Shown here: positions 1 to 31,400 of the stretch, in pieces
Layout of the letters: every line of letters begins with the position of its first letter
How positions within the stretch are numbered: position 1 is the stretch's first letter
Assembly: GCA_000226015.1 (NCBI GenBank)
Contig: JH152823.1
Span: 12,187 to 60,014, forward strand
Direction of reading: 5' to 3'
DNA from: Mnemiopsis leidyi
Lineage: Eukaryota > Ctenophora > Tentaculata > Lobata > Bolinopsidae
DNA: 47,828 bases
The notes under the pieces: generated by a model
What the model was told of the DNA's origin: nothing
Databases searched by the model: none
Seen by the model: the letters and a program-made list of their open reading frames with translations, nothing else
Made by a program: the position numbers and the translations under genes

Positions 1-136
1 CATTATCCAAGTTAACGTCCTCGATAGAAGTCTGGATGTTTCGGCCACACAGCAGCTGCTTTATATCGCCGTATGTTCGGCTTCTGAGAAGGTGCTCTAC
101 TGTGCTTCTTCACTGTGCTAAATTGAAATATTTCAG

Positions 137-1642
137 GTGGTTGGGGAAAACCGCCGGTTAACGAACAAGGACAGCCGCTATATGGAGATGTATTCGGTAC
201 TGACTACACTGGTTACAAACAGGTAAAAACGGTTTTCTTATTGTTATTTGTAGAGTTAATATCAAAACTTCGACCTCTTCTTTCTTCGCCAGCAAAAGTT
301 GGTCTTTGTGTTTTGGCCTTTGTTTGAGCTATTTCAGTATAAATTTTTCTTGAGCAACGTGAGGTTCATTTCAACTAGAATGGTTTAAACACAGTAACAT
401 CGAGTTTTATAGAACAGTTCTCAAACTTGTCACCCCCAGGACGAAGAACAGGAACCTACAGATTCCACCTTGTGGGGTGCTCTCGAGTCGGATAGTGAAA
501 GTGAAAGTGAGGAAGAGAAAGAAGAAGAGAAACCAGATGATGGTGGTATCGTGACTCCTGCTGAAGGGTTAGTCTTTCACCCTGTTTCAGTTTGACATTT
601 TGACATCTATGTTAGTGTTCCACTCTGTTTCAGTTTGACATTTTGACATCTATGTTAGTGTTCCACTCTGTTTCATTTTAACATTCTGGCATTTACTTTG
701 TTTGTTTTGTCTTAGGTCGTGTACGATTTAGTCCTGTATTCTAACGTTTCCTCGCAGCCTATTTTCCCATTTTTACAATTTTAGGAATTTCTCACGGTCT
801 TATCTCAAAAAATTGTGATAATGGTCGTTTGAGAAACGCAGGCATTACCTAGGTCGCTGAAAGAAGTCTCAAGACCTAATCGAACGTGTAACGATAAAAC
901 CTTAAATTTTCAGTCTGGAAACACCAAGTGGACTCCAGTCAGTTTCAGCCGGACTCGAGACTCCGGACATTATTGAACTGCGTAAGACGAAGGAAGTGGA
1001 GTCGGGTATGGAGTCCAGCGAGGCCGGACCAGCGCTCTACACCATCCTGCCGCAGAAACAAGTCGAGGTAAGGTGAACAGGGAGTCTGGAATCTTGGATC
1101 TAAGTGCAGGGCTATCCTGTTTATTGTTTTTTCAATCCGTAATTGTAAATGGTAAATGGTATTTGGTATTTATATTCATCGGACTCTACATTAAGGTTTA
1201 TTGATAATAAGAAACCAGTTCAATTATTGGTATAATTAGTTAAGTTTTATTGGTATAATTAACTAAGTTTTATAATTAATTAAGTTTTATCCACATTCCA
1301 CTGTGCAGGTTGGAGATGGAATGATGGGTACACAACACGTGTACGATGTCTCTGCAGCTATCAAAGTTCCTGGACCAATACACACCGCACCCAGCGGGGA
1401 AGCCAGTCAGAAGGTTAACTTCACTTTCTATTTTAGTTTCCTTTTTTCCAACTATTCTGTCACGAAATGTAATATAGCACTTGTTCTGTTTCTGCCGAAT
1501 CATGTTAAATTAAACACTGCTTCAATTATTTCAACTTCAAATCGTCACGTTCTTATGATACATTTCGTATTTCTAGAAGAGAAAGTTAAAGGAGCAGCAA
1601 GACGCTGCCAAAGCCAAGAAGTACAAAGAATTCAAGTTTTGA
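137..1642 (+). CDS. SF3B2: Splicing factor 3B subunit 2 (SF3B2/SAP145), C-terminal exons, 5' end outside window
   Basis: SF3B2 is a subunit of the SF3b part of U2 snRNP and helps anchor U2 at the intron branch site in the nucleus. Five phase-compatible exons are visible: 137-222, 440-567, 914-1067, 1309-1413 and 1577-1642 (stop TGA 1640-1642). They encode GWGKPPVNEQGQPLYGDVFG, an acidic stretch (ESDSESESEEEKEEEKPDD), GLETPDIIELRK, a YTILPQK segment, GMMGTQHVYD and the terminal KKYKEFKF. All follow the order of human SF3B2 as I recall it (GWGKPPVDETGKPLYGDVFG, GMETPELIELRK, GAMMGSTHIYD, KKYKEFKF). All introns are GT-AG. The tail between the MMG..HVYD block and KKYKEFKF is much shorter than in human; the only sequence between those exons is a 163-base AT-rich intron. 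The start and N-terminal SAP and PSP regions lie left of the window. Identification is very secure. Confidence 0.95.
568..700 (+). repeat. 43-bp tandem repeat starting at an SF3B2 splice donor
   Basis: Unit 1 is 568-610, unit 2 is 611-653, and a diverged third begins at 654. Each unit begins GTTAGT, and the first GTTAGT is the inferred 5' splice site of the exon ending at 567. The intron therefore carries two extra donor-like hexamers at 43-bp spacing. Confidence 0.85.
1229..1290 (+). repeat. Short AT-rich tandem repeat just upstream of an SF3B2 splice acceptor
   Basis: Three degenerate copies of a roughly 20-bp unit (GGTATAATTA..AAGTTTTAT) end 18 bases before the acceptor at 1307-1308. Confidence 0.6.
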
Positions 1643-2210
1643 GTGGATCTGCTGTCTTCCTTCTTGTACTGCGTATAACATCACGCGTATCATCACGCCT
1701 TGCATCACGCGTTAGATTACGTTTTCATGACACGTGTCACATGTAAATTCAGACTGATTTAGTCTTGAACAGAGAAACTAGAAATTTAAGTATTTTCCAA
1801 CCTAGATCACGAGTTAAGCTTAACTCCAAAAATTGGTTGGCACTGTCCCCAGCTAACGTGAAAACGCATATTTTGTGAGCTGCAAAATTTCTTATAACTG
1901 CTCATGCTTTTAATTTTGCTGTTCTTTTAAAACGCCTTTTATGAAGAGGACACCTGCGTTTTTACGCTATCAGACGTTTTGATTTGAAATCTATTTATTT
2001 TTAATTATTTTCATTTGATGAAGACACATCATTGCCTCCATGATAATTTTGATACTTAAGAGAACCATTTATGCCGTGTATTCAAACAGAGAACAAAATA
2101 TATAATAGCACCAAGAATTTTCACCAACATTTGTCAATCAACGAAATTCTGGCATGCAATTAGTGCTGTGTTTTATTCATTAAAATCATTACACCCTTTC
2201 TCTACTAAGC
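1643..2210 (+). other. SF3B2 3' UTR and spacer before the CLK start codon
   Basis: No ORF of note. The stretch is AT-rich. An ATTAAA at about 2178 could serve as a poly(A) signal for SF3B2; no AATAAA was seen. With only 568 bp between the SF3B2 stop and the CLK ATG, the 3' UTR and the next promoter must be compact or overlapping, unless CLK has further non-coding 5' exons. Confidence 0.4.
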
Positions 2211-20950
<18,740 letters not shown>

Positions 20951-22060
20951 CAGTAAAAGTTAGGAACTGAAATTTTCAGTTTTTTACAAGAGCGGAGACT
21001 TTTAGTTGTGAGATATTTAATTGAACAAGGTTGACGCAGAACCCTGCAGTTTTGAGTGAAATTTGACCGCTGTTTTTTATCATTTTGTGATGCATAGCTT
21101 CACTTGCACATACAGTTTCAAGTGGGAAGACATGATGTTTCAAGATATAATCTTTTTTCATATCTTAAAGAAACATTTTGTATTTTGCCTTTGGTGTTCA
21201 TTCGATAGACGTTTTTATCGATCAATTTTTTTATACCAAATCATGTTCGAATTAGGTATACTAATTTGTTTTCAATTGCTGGGAATCTGGCTAGAACTTT
21301 AAATTTGTCAAAAAGATCTTTCTTGACAGTTTGCTTTGACTAACAATGCAAAACAGGAACCTTAAATTCTAGTTTCTTTTTTTGGGATTTAATTGTGTAA
21401 AGTTTGTGTTGCAATAGCCACGGTTAAACATTGCCTCTAGCTCTATGCTCTTGCTCTCTGATCCCTGAGTGTAGGACAACGTCTGTCATTGCCAAACCTA
21501 GAAACACAAAATGTATCATCGTTATAAGTATAGTTAATTAACATATTTATTCTAATTCTATGAAATAGTACTGAAAGTGAAACCGATTACAAAAGATTAA
21601 TTTCTTGATGCTGTTTATAAAACTATGACTGAGTTAATGATTATTGTTCAAAATTTCTGATTTTCACGTTCTTGCGACAAGACGTAAACGAGCTCGTTTT
21701 AGGAAATGTTAGTCCACACAACAAGTGACTAATGTCAATGATAATGTTCCATTCCGGAAACTGTATGACTGAGTTAATTTGTATCATAATGCTATTAGTA
21801 TTACATCTGAGTGCACATTTTACTATCGAAACAAAGTGTACTCTTTTTTGCAGCAGCAGACCAAGCAACGTCTGGTCTACTTAACCTATGTTACATCTAA
21901 GCCGAATGTTCATGAAATGGAAGTTTTCGTTCATTGCCCAGTCCCACTCCGTCAACAGCGTTCAAAATCAAGATTCAATTTCAAGCGCCATGGCCCACCC
22001 GTCTACTTTTACTTCCAGTTGTTGCAGTGATTTGTAATACTGATAGTTGCCTGGTTCCTC
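20951..22060 (+). other. CLK 3' flank
   Basis: AT-rich sequence after the CLK stop. No obvious AATAAA was noticed in the first kilobase and no gene was seen. Confidence 0.4.
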
Positions 22061-22079
22061 CCGGCCTATTAGTATTATC

Positions 22080-23362
22080 ATTAATTGCGAGGACAGCGCG
22101 CGGAGCCCGGCAAAGTGATACCATTACCCGACCCAAACTTACTTTGTACTTGTTTGTTGTTGATATTGTCGAGGTAGCGTCGCCGTCACGTTGCGGCCCA
22201 GTTTCAGGGCTGCCGCTGCGCGGCAGCGAGCCTGACAACGTCAGGCAATGTCTAGGTCAATATAACTATAGTTGGGCCGGCTTTCTGTTTTTTGTTATGA
22301 GTATGACTTAAGGTGTCGAGGTGTTAGTCATAGTGTTACCCGAATCTTGTACTTGTTTGTCGCGGTGATAGCCGACTCACGCAGCTAAACTTAAAGCTGA
22401 ACGAGATCGTTTCGTTAGAACGTTAGACGGATATCATCTCGTCAAGTACTTGTAGTTGTACGTTGATAACCTACTGTCGTGGTTGACGGGATTTTATCCG
22501 TCTACCCACTACCGTTCTAACGAGAGTCGGGTATCACCGCGACAACTTCCGTGGCCATCACGCGCTCTCACCGACACCACTCACGCATTTCTGGCCTCGC
22601 GAAGAAATTTTACTTTTAGACTCGCATCGCCCGTTGTTCGGAGCCACGCGTAATGCCTATACTGGTTTCCGTTGCTATGTCTGACTTTGTCCGACCCCAT
22701 TGACATTCAAAGCGGAAAAATGACGGGAAGGTGCGCGCTGCTCTGCAAGCCCAGCCCGTTGATCAAAAGTCAACGCCCAGCTCAAAGTCAACGCCAGGCC
22801 AGAAATGCGTAACTGTAAATGTAAGAGCGCGTGATGGCCGTTGCTCTAACCTGTAACCACAAACCTTGACGAGATTATATCCGTCAACCGTTCAGCTTTA
22901 GCTGCGTGAGTCGGGTATCACCTCACCTGGGGACCTCAGGCTAAATGTTGCTTTGCAACATTTAGGGAACGGAGGGAAACGTAGAGAGAGCCGCGCATCG
23001 CCCGGTAAGGTATCAGTGAATCACCGCCAACCGCATGATCAACCACAAACCAAAGCCTCTACTTCTAGTCTTGCGCGCGTAGCGTGCGTTACCGTTAGAA
23101 GTTAGTACCTGGTTAGGTGAAACTGAAAGATGTGAGATGGCCGTTGTACAGCAACGCGCACCTGCTAGGCTCCCGTCATTTTATTCTCGAATGAGGGTCG
23201 GACAAAGTCAGAAAAGATTATATCCGTTTGTCTGACTTTGTCCGACCATCATTCGAAGCGAATAGAGACTATGAAAATCTAAATAAAATCAAAAAATGTC
23301 ATGAGGGTACGTGCTGCCGTAAAAATATCCGTCTACCGTTGAGACGCGAGAGTCGGGTGTTA
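22080..23362. repeat. Cluster of foldback modules (copy 1), CpG-rich
   Basis: Several copies, in alternating orientation, of a module running from GTCG(C/A)GGTGATA.CCGACTC through GCAGCTAAACTTAAAGCTGA to GTTAGACGGATATCATCTCG. Clear instances: 22355-22446 (forward) and 22480-22547, 22866-22930, 23316-23362 (inverted). Other palindromes: CTGCCGCTGCGCGGCAGC near 22210 and paired GTCGGACAAAGTCAGA / TCTGACTTTGTCCGAC at 22677, 23196 and 23231. The same modules recur at 44672-45410. No coding frame is convincing. The origin is unknown; it is mobile-element-like. Confidence 0.7.
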
Positions 23363-23499
23363 AAGAGAGTGGGATTTGACTTGGAGAGACAAGCGAAAAG
23401 AGGGGATTGGAGAGAGGAAAGTGGAAAACTAAAAGTGAGTAAGTGGAGACAGATGAGTGGAGAAGGAAAGATTGGAAAGGAGAGAAACGAGAGTGGAAA

Positions 23500-24060
23500 G
23501 AGGAGTGTGGCGAGGGGAGAGTGCCAGATCAGTGGCGAGGGGAGAATCAACTTGAAAAGATGAGAGTGGAGAGGGAAAAAGTGGAAAGGAGACAAAGGAG
23601 AGTGGAAAGAGGAGTGTGACGAGAGGAGAATGGTGAGGGGAGAATGAACTTGAAGAGAGTAGAGCGGAGAATGAAAGAGTGGAAAGGAGACAAAGGAGAG
23701 TGGAAAGTCAAAGAGGAGTGTGACGAGGGGAGAGTGGTGAGGGGAGAATGAACTTGAAGAGAGGAGAGCGGAGAATGAGAGAGTGGAAAGGAGACAAAGG
23801 AGAGTGGAAAGAGGAGTGTGACGAGGGGAGAGTGGTGAGGGGAGAATGAACTTGAAGAGAGGAGAGCGGAGAATGAGAGAGTGGAAAGGAGACAAACGAG
23901 AGTGGAAAGAGGAGTGTGACGAGGGGAGAGTGGTGAGGGGAGAATGAACTTGAAGAGAGGAGAGCGGAGATGGAAAGAGTGGAAAGGAGACAAAGGAGAG
24001 TGGAAAGAGGAGGGTGGCGAGGGGAGAGTGGTGAGGGGGAATGAACTTAAAGAGAGAAGA
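23500..24060. repeat. 98-bp purine-rich minisatellite
   Basis: About five copies of a G/A-only-rich unit (GAGAGTGGAAAGGAGACAAA..CTTGAAGAGAGGAGAGCGGA). The + strand stays almost pure purine from about 23340 to 24130, with a few C/T positions per unit. ORFs on either strand here are repeat artefacts. Confidence 0.9.
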
Positions 24061-24096
24061 GTAGAGAAAAAAGTGTGGAAAGGAGAGTGAAGAGAG

Positions 24097-24272
24097 GAAA
24101 TTGAAAAAATGAGTATGCGTGGACCTAGGAGAATGGAGAAGGAAAGTGGACTTGGAGGGAAAATTGATATATTGCCACTATGCTGTATACTGGCCGTACA
24201 CCAATTTGCCCTCCACTTTCCCTCTCCATTCTTCTGGGTCCACTCATACTCATTTCTTCACTTTCCACTCTA
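24097..24272. repeat. Long imperfect hairpin in purine-rich region
   Basis: The left arm (about 24097-24166) contains GAGTATGCGTGGACCTAGG and GGAAAGTGGACTTGGAGGG. The right arm (about 24208-24272) is its reverse complement with scattered mismatches. The loop is about 40 bases. It is followed to about 24370 by repeated GGCC(T/G)..TATA segments. Confidence 0.65.
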
Positions 24273-24372
24273 TAGTATACGGACTGTATAAGGCCTATAT
24301 ACGGCCACTTAAGGCCTGTAAACGGCCTCTAAAGGGTCGTGTAGTGGCCTTATACAGGCCGTAACTGATCTA

Positions 24373-25473
24373 CCAATTTGCCAAGTGGAAAGAGGAGAGT
24401 TGAGACAGGCGAGGAGAGAGGAAAGTTAAGAGACGAATTGAAAGAGGAAAGATGGAAGTGAAGAAATGAGTGAGTGGAGAGAGAAAGGAGATATATTTAG
24501 AAATGAATGGAATGTAGAAAGGAATGGAAAGAAGGGAGCGGGTGGAGTGAAATAAGAGGGGGAAAAGATGATTGGACGTCAAAGAGGGATGACTTTTGTA
24601 AAAGAATTTGGATACTGTTCCAAGAGATCAAATTTTGACGACCATTTATATGCGGCCGTAGGCCGCGGGTTCCGGCTAGCAATCAATGAGTAGAATTAGA
24701 TAATCATTGAAATACGTGACTTCATTTCTTTTAAATGAAATACATAATGGTTAAGTAACATTGATTTAGTATAACAAAATATCAAAACACTCAATATATA
24801 ACATAAAGTTTTAAAGTATTCTTACTTAAAATTCTATGTCTAATATCGATCATCGTTAAATGTTATTAAAAATTGTAAAAACCTTTACAAAGCTACAAAA
24901 ATAGTGCAAAGGTGTAAAAACATGGTGTTTATGAAGACACATAATATTAATATCAACATCTGTCGTTTGTATAAATTGGTTGTTAAACTTTAAGTTAATG
25001 ATGAAAATGAAATAAAAATTCAGTAATGTTAAGTAAAATCTGAATAACTAATAAAAGTTAAGTAGCGTAAGGCAACGTGTACTCTTTTGTGTGAATCTTA
25101 AGAAAATGAACAGTTAATGTCTGTTTTCAATGTCATGTTTCCATAAGTATAAACAATAAACGAATATATAAACATTTACAATCATAATCGATATATTGAC
25201 GTAGTCTAAAGCACACCTCAGTAGTCGACACTTGATCGGCATCGTCACATTTTCATGTTAGCGTCAACTTATCGCTCAATCTTATTCTTAATTATCTTAT
25301 TCATCTTAATCGCCTGTAAATCCCACATAACTTTAGGTTAACTGCAGCCTCGTTCGACTTTTGCCATCATTCCTTCAACTTTTTTCAACACAACTGTCCC
25401 TCATTAGAATTAGAACTTTCGATAACAGGGCTTCACACCACGGATAGACCCGAATTGTTTTTTCTGTCTAATT
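24373..25473. other. Intergenic tail and presumed 3' UTR of the zinc-finger gene
   Basis: 24373-24590 continues the purine-rich sequence. The rest is AT-rich with no gene seen. The 3' UTR of the - strand zinc-finger gene should occupy part of it, but no poly(A) signal was located with confidence. Confidence 0.4.
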
Positions 25474-28400
25474 CTAAATCTGTTTTTGGTCCAATTCCGG
25501 TTGGTTTTCCTTGTTTCTGTTCTCGGGAAAGCTCAGTTGACCGAGCAGTTTGAGAGCTAGATTGGCGTAGTTTCCATGGTTACCGGGAAAAGTCGCGGGA
25601 ACATCAGATTTGAGCTGTTCCGAACGTTTCGTCTTGTTGTGAGTTCTGATGTGTCGGTGTAAGGTACCTGGGGAGGTATTTAGTAAGTTATCTTGAGTTA
25701 TTTATTTTCAAACACGTGAATTTTGAAACTTGGTAATTAACACGCCATAATTCGTGACTTTAGTTTAAACTTGAGCAACCCAAAATTAGTACAAATTAGA
25801 TATTGAACATTAACAAATGGGAGCAAACTTAAACTAGAACAAACTAAAACTTGAACAAACTAAAACCTAAACAAAAACATGTCAACAGTAAACCGTTACG
25901 TACCTGACTGTCGAAAAGCTTTGGAACAGACAGGGCAGACATAGGGTTTAGCTCCGGTGTGTCGTCTCAAGTGTGCTTGTAGACTGTTGCTGTGACTGAA
26001 GGCTGCGGGACACACGCTGCACTGCGGAGAAGGAATGTTATTTGTTGATTTAAAACAATTTTGTTATCATCTTGGTTGGATTAGGAAACATACAATGTGC
26101 TATGACGTGTTTTAGATATTTTGTGAGACGTAAATTTAAAGAAATTTAAAGACATGACTAAACATCTACTAATAGAGAGACGAAATTTAAAAAATTCACG
26201 TCGGTAAATTTTCAGTTCCAACTAACCTGGAAAGGTTTGATTTTGGTGTGAGTTCTCATGTGGATGTGAAGTATTGAAGATCTGGCGAAACTCTTGTCAC
26301 AATACGAACACACGTAGGGTCTACTTCCGGTGTGAGTCCGCAGGTGCTCCTGCAGATTGTTCGACCTGAGGTTTTAATGGTGAGTCATTTTGTGGTAGTT
26401 TAATTTTCACTTTTTTATTTGGGATAAATTTAAAACAACTGTACTAGAACAAATAATAAGTACATTCCTCTTGGGCCAAAACACCAATAACCAACAGTAC
26501 TACAATTCACAAACAATCTTGAGACATTTAATGCCATAGTAGAACATGATCCTCTTCTAGCTTTCTAAGAGCATTTTCAGGGTCCCCATTTAACTTGAAC
26601 GGACTACGTCCATGGATGAAAACTAACACACGAAGCTTTTATGAATAAGAATTGAAATTTCCAACGCTCGGCCGTGAAGTTAAAAGAATCGATTTTATTT
26701 ATACTTAATTTTCTGCATCATGCCCAGACAAGAAAAGCGTATTTATTCATCCAATCAGAGCAGAGTATATCAATCACGTGACATTCGGAGGTTTGGTCGG
26801 TGGTGTTCGGTACACCGCGAGTGTGATCCCCATGTTTACAACCGTAGTCGTACGTGAGTTGCCCGGCAACCAATCACAGGACAGAGGCCTGATCACGTGT
26901 TCCCCGAGATCCAATGAAAAGTATGCTTACTCGTAATGAATTGCGGACGGTAAGATAAACAAATGCCTAGACGAAATGTAATTAGAATTTCACAGCTGCT
27001 AAATTGACATATGCTCCGAGAAAGGTATAGTGCTAAGATGAGGGATTCTCCAATCTGAGGCCATCCTGCTCGCACTCGGACCAATGAACAGAGAGCACGA
27101 GGTCACATGACCCGACAAACTAGGATCGGGGTAGGTCGCACTGCCAGCGACAAATTGTTTCGTTGCAGAGGGAGAGGATGGCTGCGCAAAACCAAGGCAG
27201 TCCAGGGGAATTAGCGGATTTTACCCCCAAAAAGCAATGTCTGCAGACCGGACCAGCTAAATTACGGAGATTGATTTCAGGAAGTGGGAGGCTGGACACG
27301 ATGAGGAACGGAGGGGAAATCCGTGCTGTCTGGCATTTGTTGCCTGGACAACACCGTCCCACACAGACCGGCACCATGGGGACCTTGAACCTAGAAGTGT
27401 GGTGGTACGGTCAAATTAGACTTTTACTCCGAGATTTATAGACTGGAGAATAAATTCAGACAGGCACTATTACAGATACTATTGTTAACTTTGGGTTAAG
27501 AGAGGCACTGCTGCTAACTAAACTGACAGATTGGACAGCTCATTGATTTTGGAGAAGAAGGAATAAAAATTTTGTAATTTCTTGAGGTCACCTTTGACAA
27601 ACAGTTATGACTTAGTGATTGAAAAACTGTAGGCACGACAAGTACTTAAAACTTTTAAAGAGCAGATCGCGTAAAATTTGGAAAAAGTAAAAAAATTGAT
27701 AAAACGAGCCAGAAAAAACACTCTAAGCTCTTCACAAACAAAAAAGAACAAGATTGTTCATGTATTTGACAATATTGTACAAGTATCTGACATGATAGAA
27801 CAAGTATCTGACATTTATAGTGTACAAGTATCTGATATGGTAAACATAAATAAATAAACACAAGTATCTGATAAGGTAAACACATATAAATAAACACAAG
27901 TATCTGATACGGTAAAGATATATAAATAAACACAAGTAACTGATAAGGTAAACACATATAAATAAATATAAATAAACACAAGTAACTGACAAGGTAAACA
28001 TATATAAATAAATATAAATAAACACAAGTAACTGACAAGGTAAACATATATAAATAAATATAAATAAACACAAGTAACTGACAAGGTAAACATATATAAA
28101 TAAATATAAATAAACACAAGTAACTGACAAGGTAAACACATATAAATAAATATAAATAAACACAAGTAACTGATAAGGTAAACACATATAAATAAATATA
28201 AATAAACACAAGTAACTGACAAGGTAAACACATATAAATAAATATAAATAAACACAAGTAACTGACCTGGTGAAAGTTTTGTCGCAATGAGAACACTTGT
28301 AGGGGCGTTCAGAGTCATGTACCGTCTTTATATGGTCCTCTAGCTGGATCCTGTAAACAGAAAATTTGTTAGTTTAGTTTTATGTAGCTCTCTATTTACA

Positions 28401-31400
28401 GTCATAAGTTTAAGCCAAATCGCCGGTAGGGTTTTTAGTTTTCTCTTTATTTGTTATGTGTTCGGATTCGAGATAGCAATCAGACTAAAATCCTGAAAGA
28501 ATTGCCGATATTTGCAGAGCTGGTTATTAGAAGAGCTGTTTATGAGAAGAGCTTGTTATTAAAGGAGCTGACTTTACTTACTTGTTACTGAAATGAGAAT
28601 CACACTCGCTGCAGTAACAAAGCGCACTTTCCACTCCCGGAATGTCTGTAACCGAGTGTAGGAGTAGGTGGGAGTGAAGCTCGCTGAACGTCTCGAACGA
28701 CAAGGAACACTGGTTACACCTCAACAGGGACTCCGTCATCTTGTCGCCATATTTGGAGGTGCTGTCCGGTGACGTCAGATCTTTACCATATTTGGCGATG
28801 TCGGGCGACGTGATGGTTTTACCATATTTGGTAATATCGGGAGAGGTAAGAGGGCTGTATTTTGAGAGATCCGGTGGAGAGACAGTTCCGAACTTGGACA
28901 GATCGATGGGCTTGAGGGCGGTGGGACAGAATAGTGGAGATGTGTTGAGGAGGTTGTTACACTGAAATACGAAACGGATCTATAATTTAGGAGAAATGTG
29001 TGATTAGATGGATTGTTAAATCATGATTAAGTCATCAATAGTGAAGAGTATCACTGGTTCTAACAGTTGGCATTATTGAGTAATCAGATAATTAGTTACC
29101 CGGGCCGCAGTCGGAAAGCGAGGTAGGGGTTTTGGGAGTTGTTTGCTCTTCTCAAGTCCAGTCTGGAGGTAGATATTGGTTAAAAACATTTAAGAAGGTA
29201 TTGGAGCCTCACACATAACTATTAACTGTTAATTGCTGTTATCAGTATTATTTGAAAGTTCTTCAGGCGATGGATTTTGAGGTTAATTCAAAAACAAAGC
29301 GGGTAAAATAAGAGATCTTCAAGAACACAACATACCTGAAGATCGGAAACAAGTTTTTGGAGGAAGGAGTGTTTGAGGAGCAGGGCTTGAGTAGAGAGAG
29401 TCAAGTCAAGGTTACCATGAAAACCAGCGGAACCCATGTTTAGTGACGTCATGGGTGTCAGGGAAATAGGTGAGAGGGAGATGTGTTTAGCAGTCATGTG
29501 TTCCTAGAGGAGAGTTCTAACTTGAGTTTTGATTTTTTGTGCAAAATGATGACGTTCATAAAAACTAAGTCAGTTTTAACTTTGAAATTACGTTAACGTG
29601 AGGTCATAAATTTGTTAGTTTTGTTTAAATTTGACTTATGATCTAAATTTCTCATAGACATGCTGCAAAACCATGCTTCTGCAACATGTGTGATCATGAG
29701 GATTCCTTAACCACCAAAACCAAGAACAACACTCAAACATAATCATTCAGTCTCTTAAGATCACTCTGTCTGAGGGTGACCCAAGGAGGAAATATTTTCC
29801 CTATTACTGAACCTTGCAGTTTTACATTAGTCAAGGTGGTGGCTGCAAAGAGAAGAGAGGTTGAATGTGTCACGTGGGGACACTAATTACAGGTCACACT
29901 AATGCAACCTCCTCCCTTCCCATCCTCTACACCACCATCCTTACTCCTTCATCAACCATCCCATTACTCCATCCCCTTCTGATTTATTGATGCATGTGAG
30001 AGGGTTAATGAAAAACAGGCATCTGATGCTTTTGCCATGCAACCAATATCTGCACTTAGAGATGACTAGCTGCTCCTAGGTAAACACAAATTAATTTCAA
30101 TACCAGAGCAGGGGTCACGTGACATGACGTAGAGAGATGCAGTTAACCATGGATCGTCCCGGGTTGGGGGACTCAGCAGGGAGAAAGAGAGAAATCAAAA
30201 CTTGGTAAATGTCTGCCTCGGCAGACTTATGGTTCTGACTGGATCAGAAGGAATAAATATTTATGCGTCTGTCATATTAAGTATGCGATATGAAACTTAA
30301 ATTCAAACTATTCGTTAGAGCTCTTGAACAATGTATGAAATTGCAATCATTTTAGTAAGCACAATATTTCCCTAAAAAACGTAAGGAGTGAAAAGTAAAA
30401 GAAAAAGTAAAGAGAAGGGAGCAGACAACTAAATTAACATGTGTTGGGACCTTGGTTAGTGTTAGAGTCAAATTTCACTGATTTATTCAGGTTCACCTGC
30501 AATACGTGAACTGTAGATTGGGATGCATACGAGTGGAGTAGTCTGCAGTAGGTTTGCGGTCAGGTGATCACGCTCGGTAGGTGTATGGTCGCTAGGAAGT
30601 TGCTTCCTGCATGTTGTTGTTTCCTTTGTTTATAGGAACTACAATGTAAACGTTGTGGAGAGAGTAAGGTAAATATGTAAATAAGTAGTGCACGATCATA
30701 ATTCGTAAACAAGGATTGCCGGATTGAAGAGCAAGGCAAGATGGATCTCAAACTCTAGTTTGAGTTGGATCTATAGAGATTTACAAACACGGAAAGCTCA
30801 AAACGACAACATGCGATTCAATCGGTTTCTTATCAGTCACCAAAAGCAGCTCAGAGAATGACAATGAAGTTAGAATCAACCAACTGGTATAGTTAAAAAG
30901 AACAGAGAGTCTAAGAGATAAGAAAGTGGAAGAGAGAAGTATCCTACCCAACAACAGCAGAGAAGTGTAGAGACTCAGCCGAATAACAGTATGACGTTAG
31001 ATCGGATCCGGCGTAAGGCCGGGTGTGATACTGTAATGTGTAGTGCCCGCTGCTCCACGTTAGTAATCCCTACACTAATCTCCCCCCGATTCCAGCAACC
31101 CTCTAATCAAATGACCGACCTCCAATTGGCACCTGCTATACCAATTCACACGGTCCAATCGGTGGACCAATCAGAACCAAGAGAGCTGGCTAAGTCGATC
31201 CTGATTGGTTGGGTGACTAGTGTTTTGTGACAGAGCTCCCCAGGCACTGCAGCCTGTGATGCCCTGTTAATTTGGTAATCGCTGTAGACGAGCTGAGTAG
31301 GTAGTGGGGAGTACAAGAGGAGAAAGTCGAGAAGAGAGAGGGATCAGGGAGGGGGCCTGCTTGTACATGTGGTACTACCTGGATCACCGTGCCAGGCACC

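Noticed and set aside
1-136. Possible further SF3B2 exon at the left edge
   Set aside because: No frame gives the expected sequence before GGWGKPP; it reads as intron ending in TTTCAG.
22080-23362. Foldback cluster as a bacterial contaminant or CRISPR-like array
   Set aside because: The palindromes look bacterial at first sight, but the modules alternate in orientation, have no spacer regularity, and recur next to clearly animal genes in the same scaffold.
23299-23993. - strand frames rich in Ser/Pro/Phe/Leu
   Set aside because: Translations of the purine-rich 98-bp repeat; open in several frames at once and with no motif.
27655-28318. Long - strand frames of 159-213 codons rich in YLYLFI
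   Set aside because: They are open only because they run through the 46-bp minisatellite in three frames; the only real coding part is the exon 28267-28350 in another reading.
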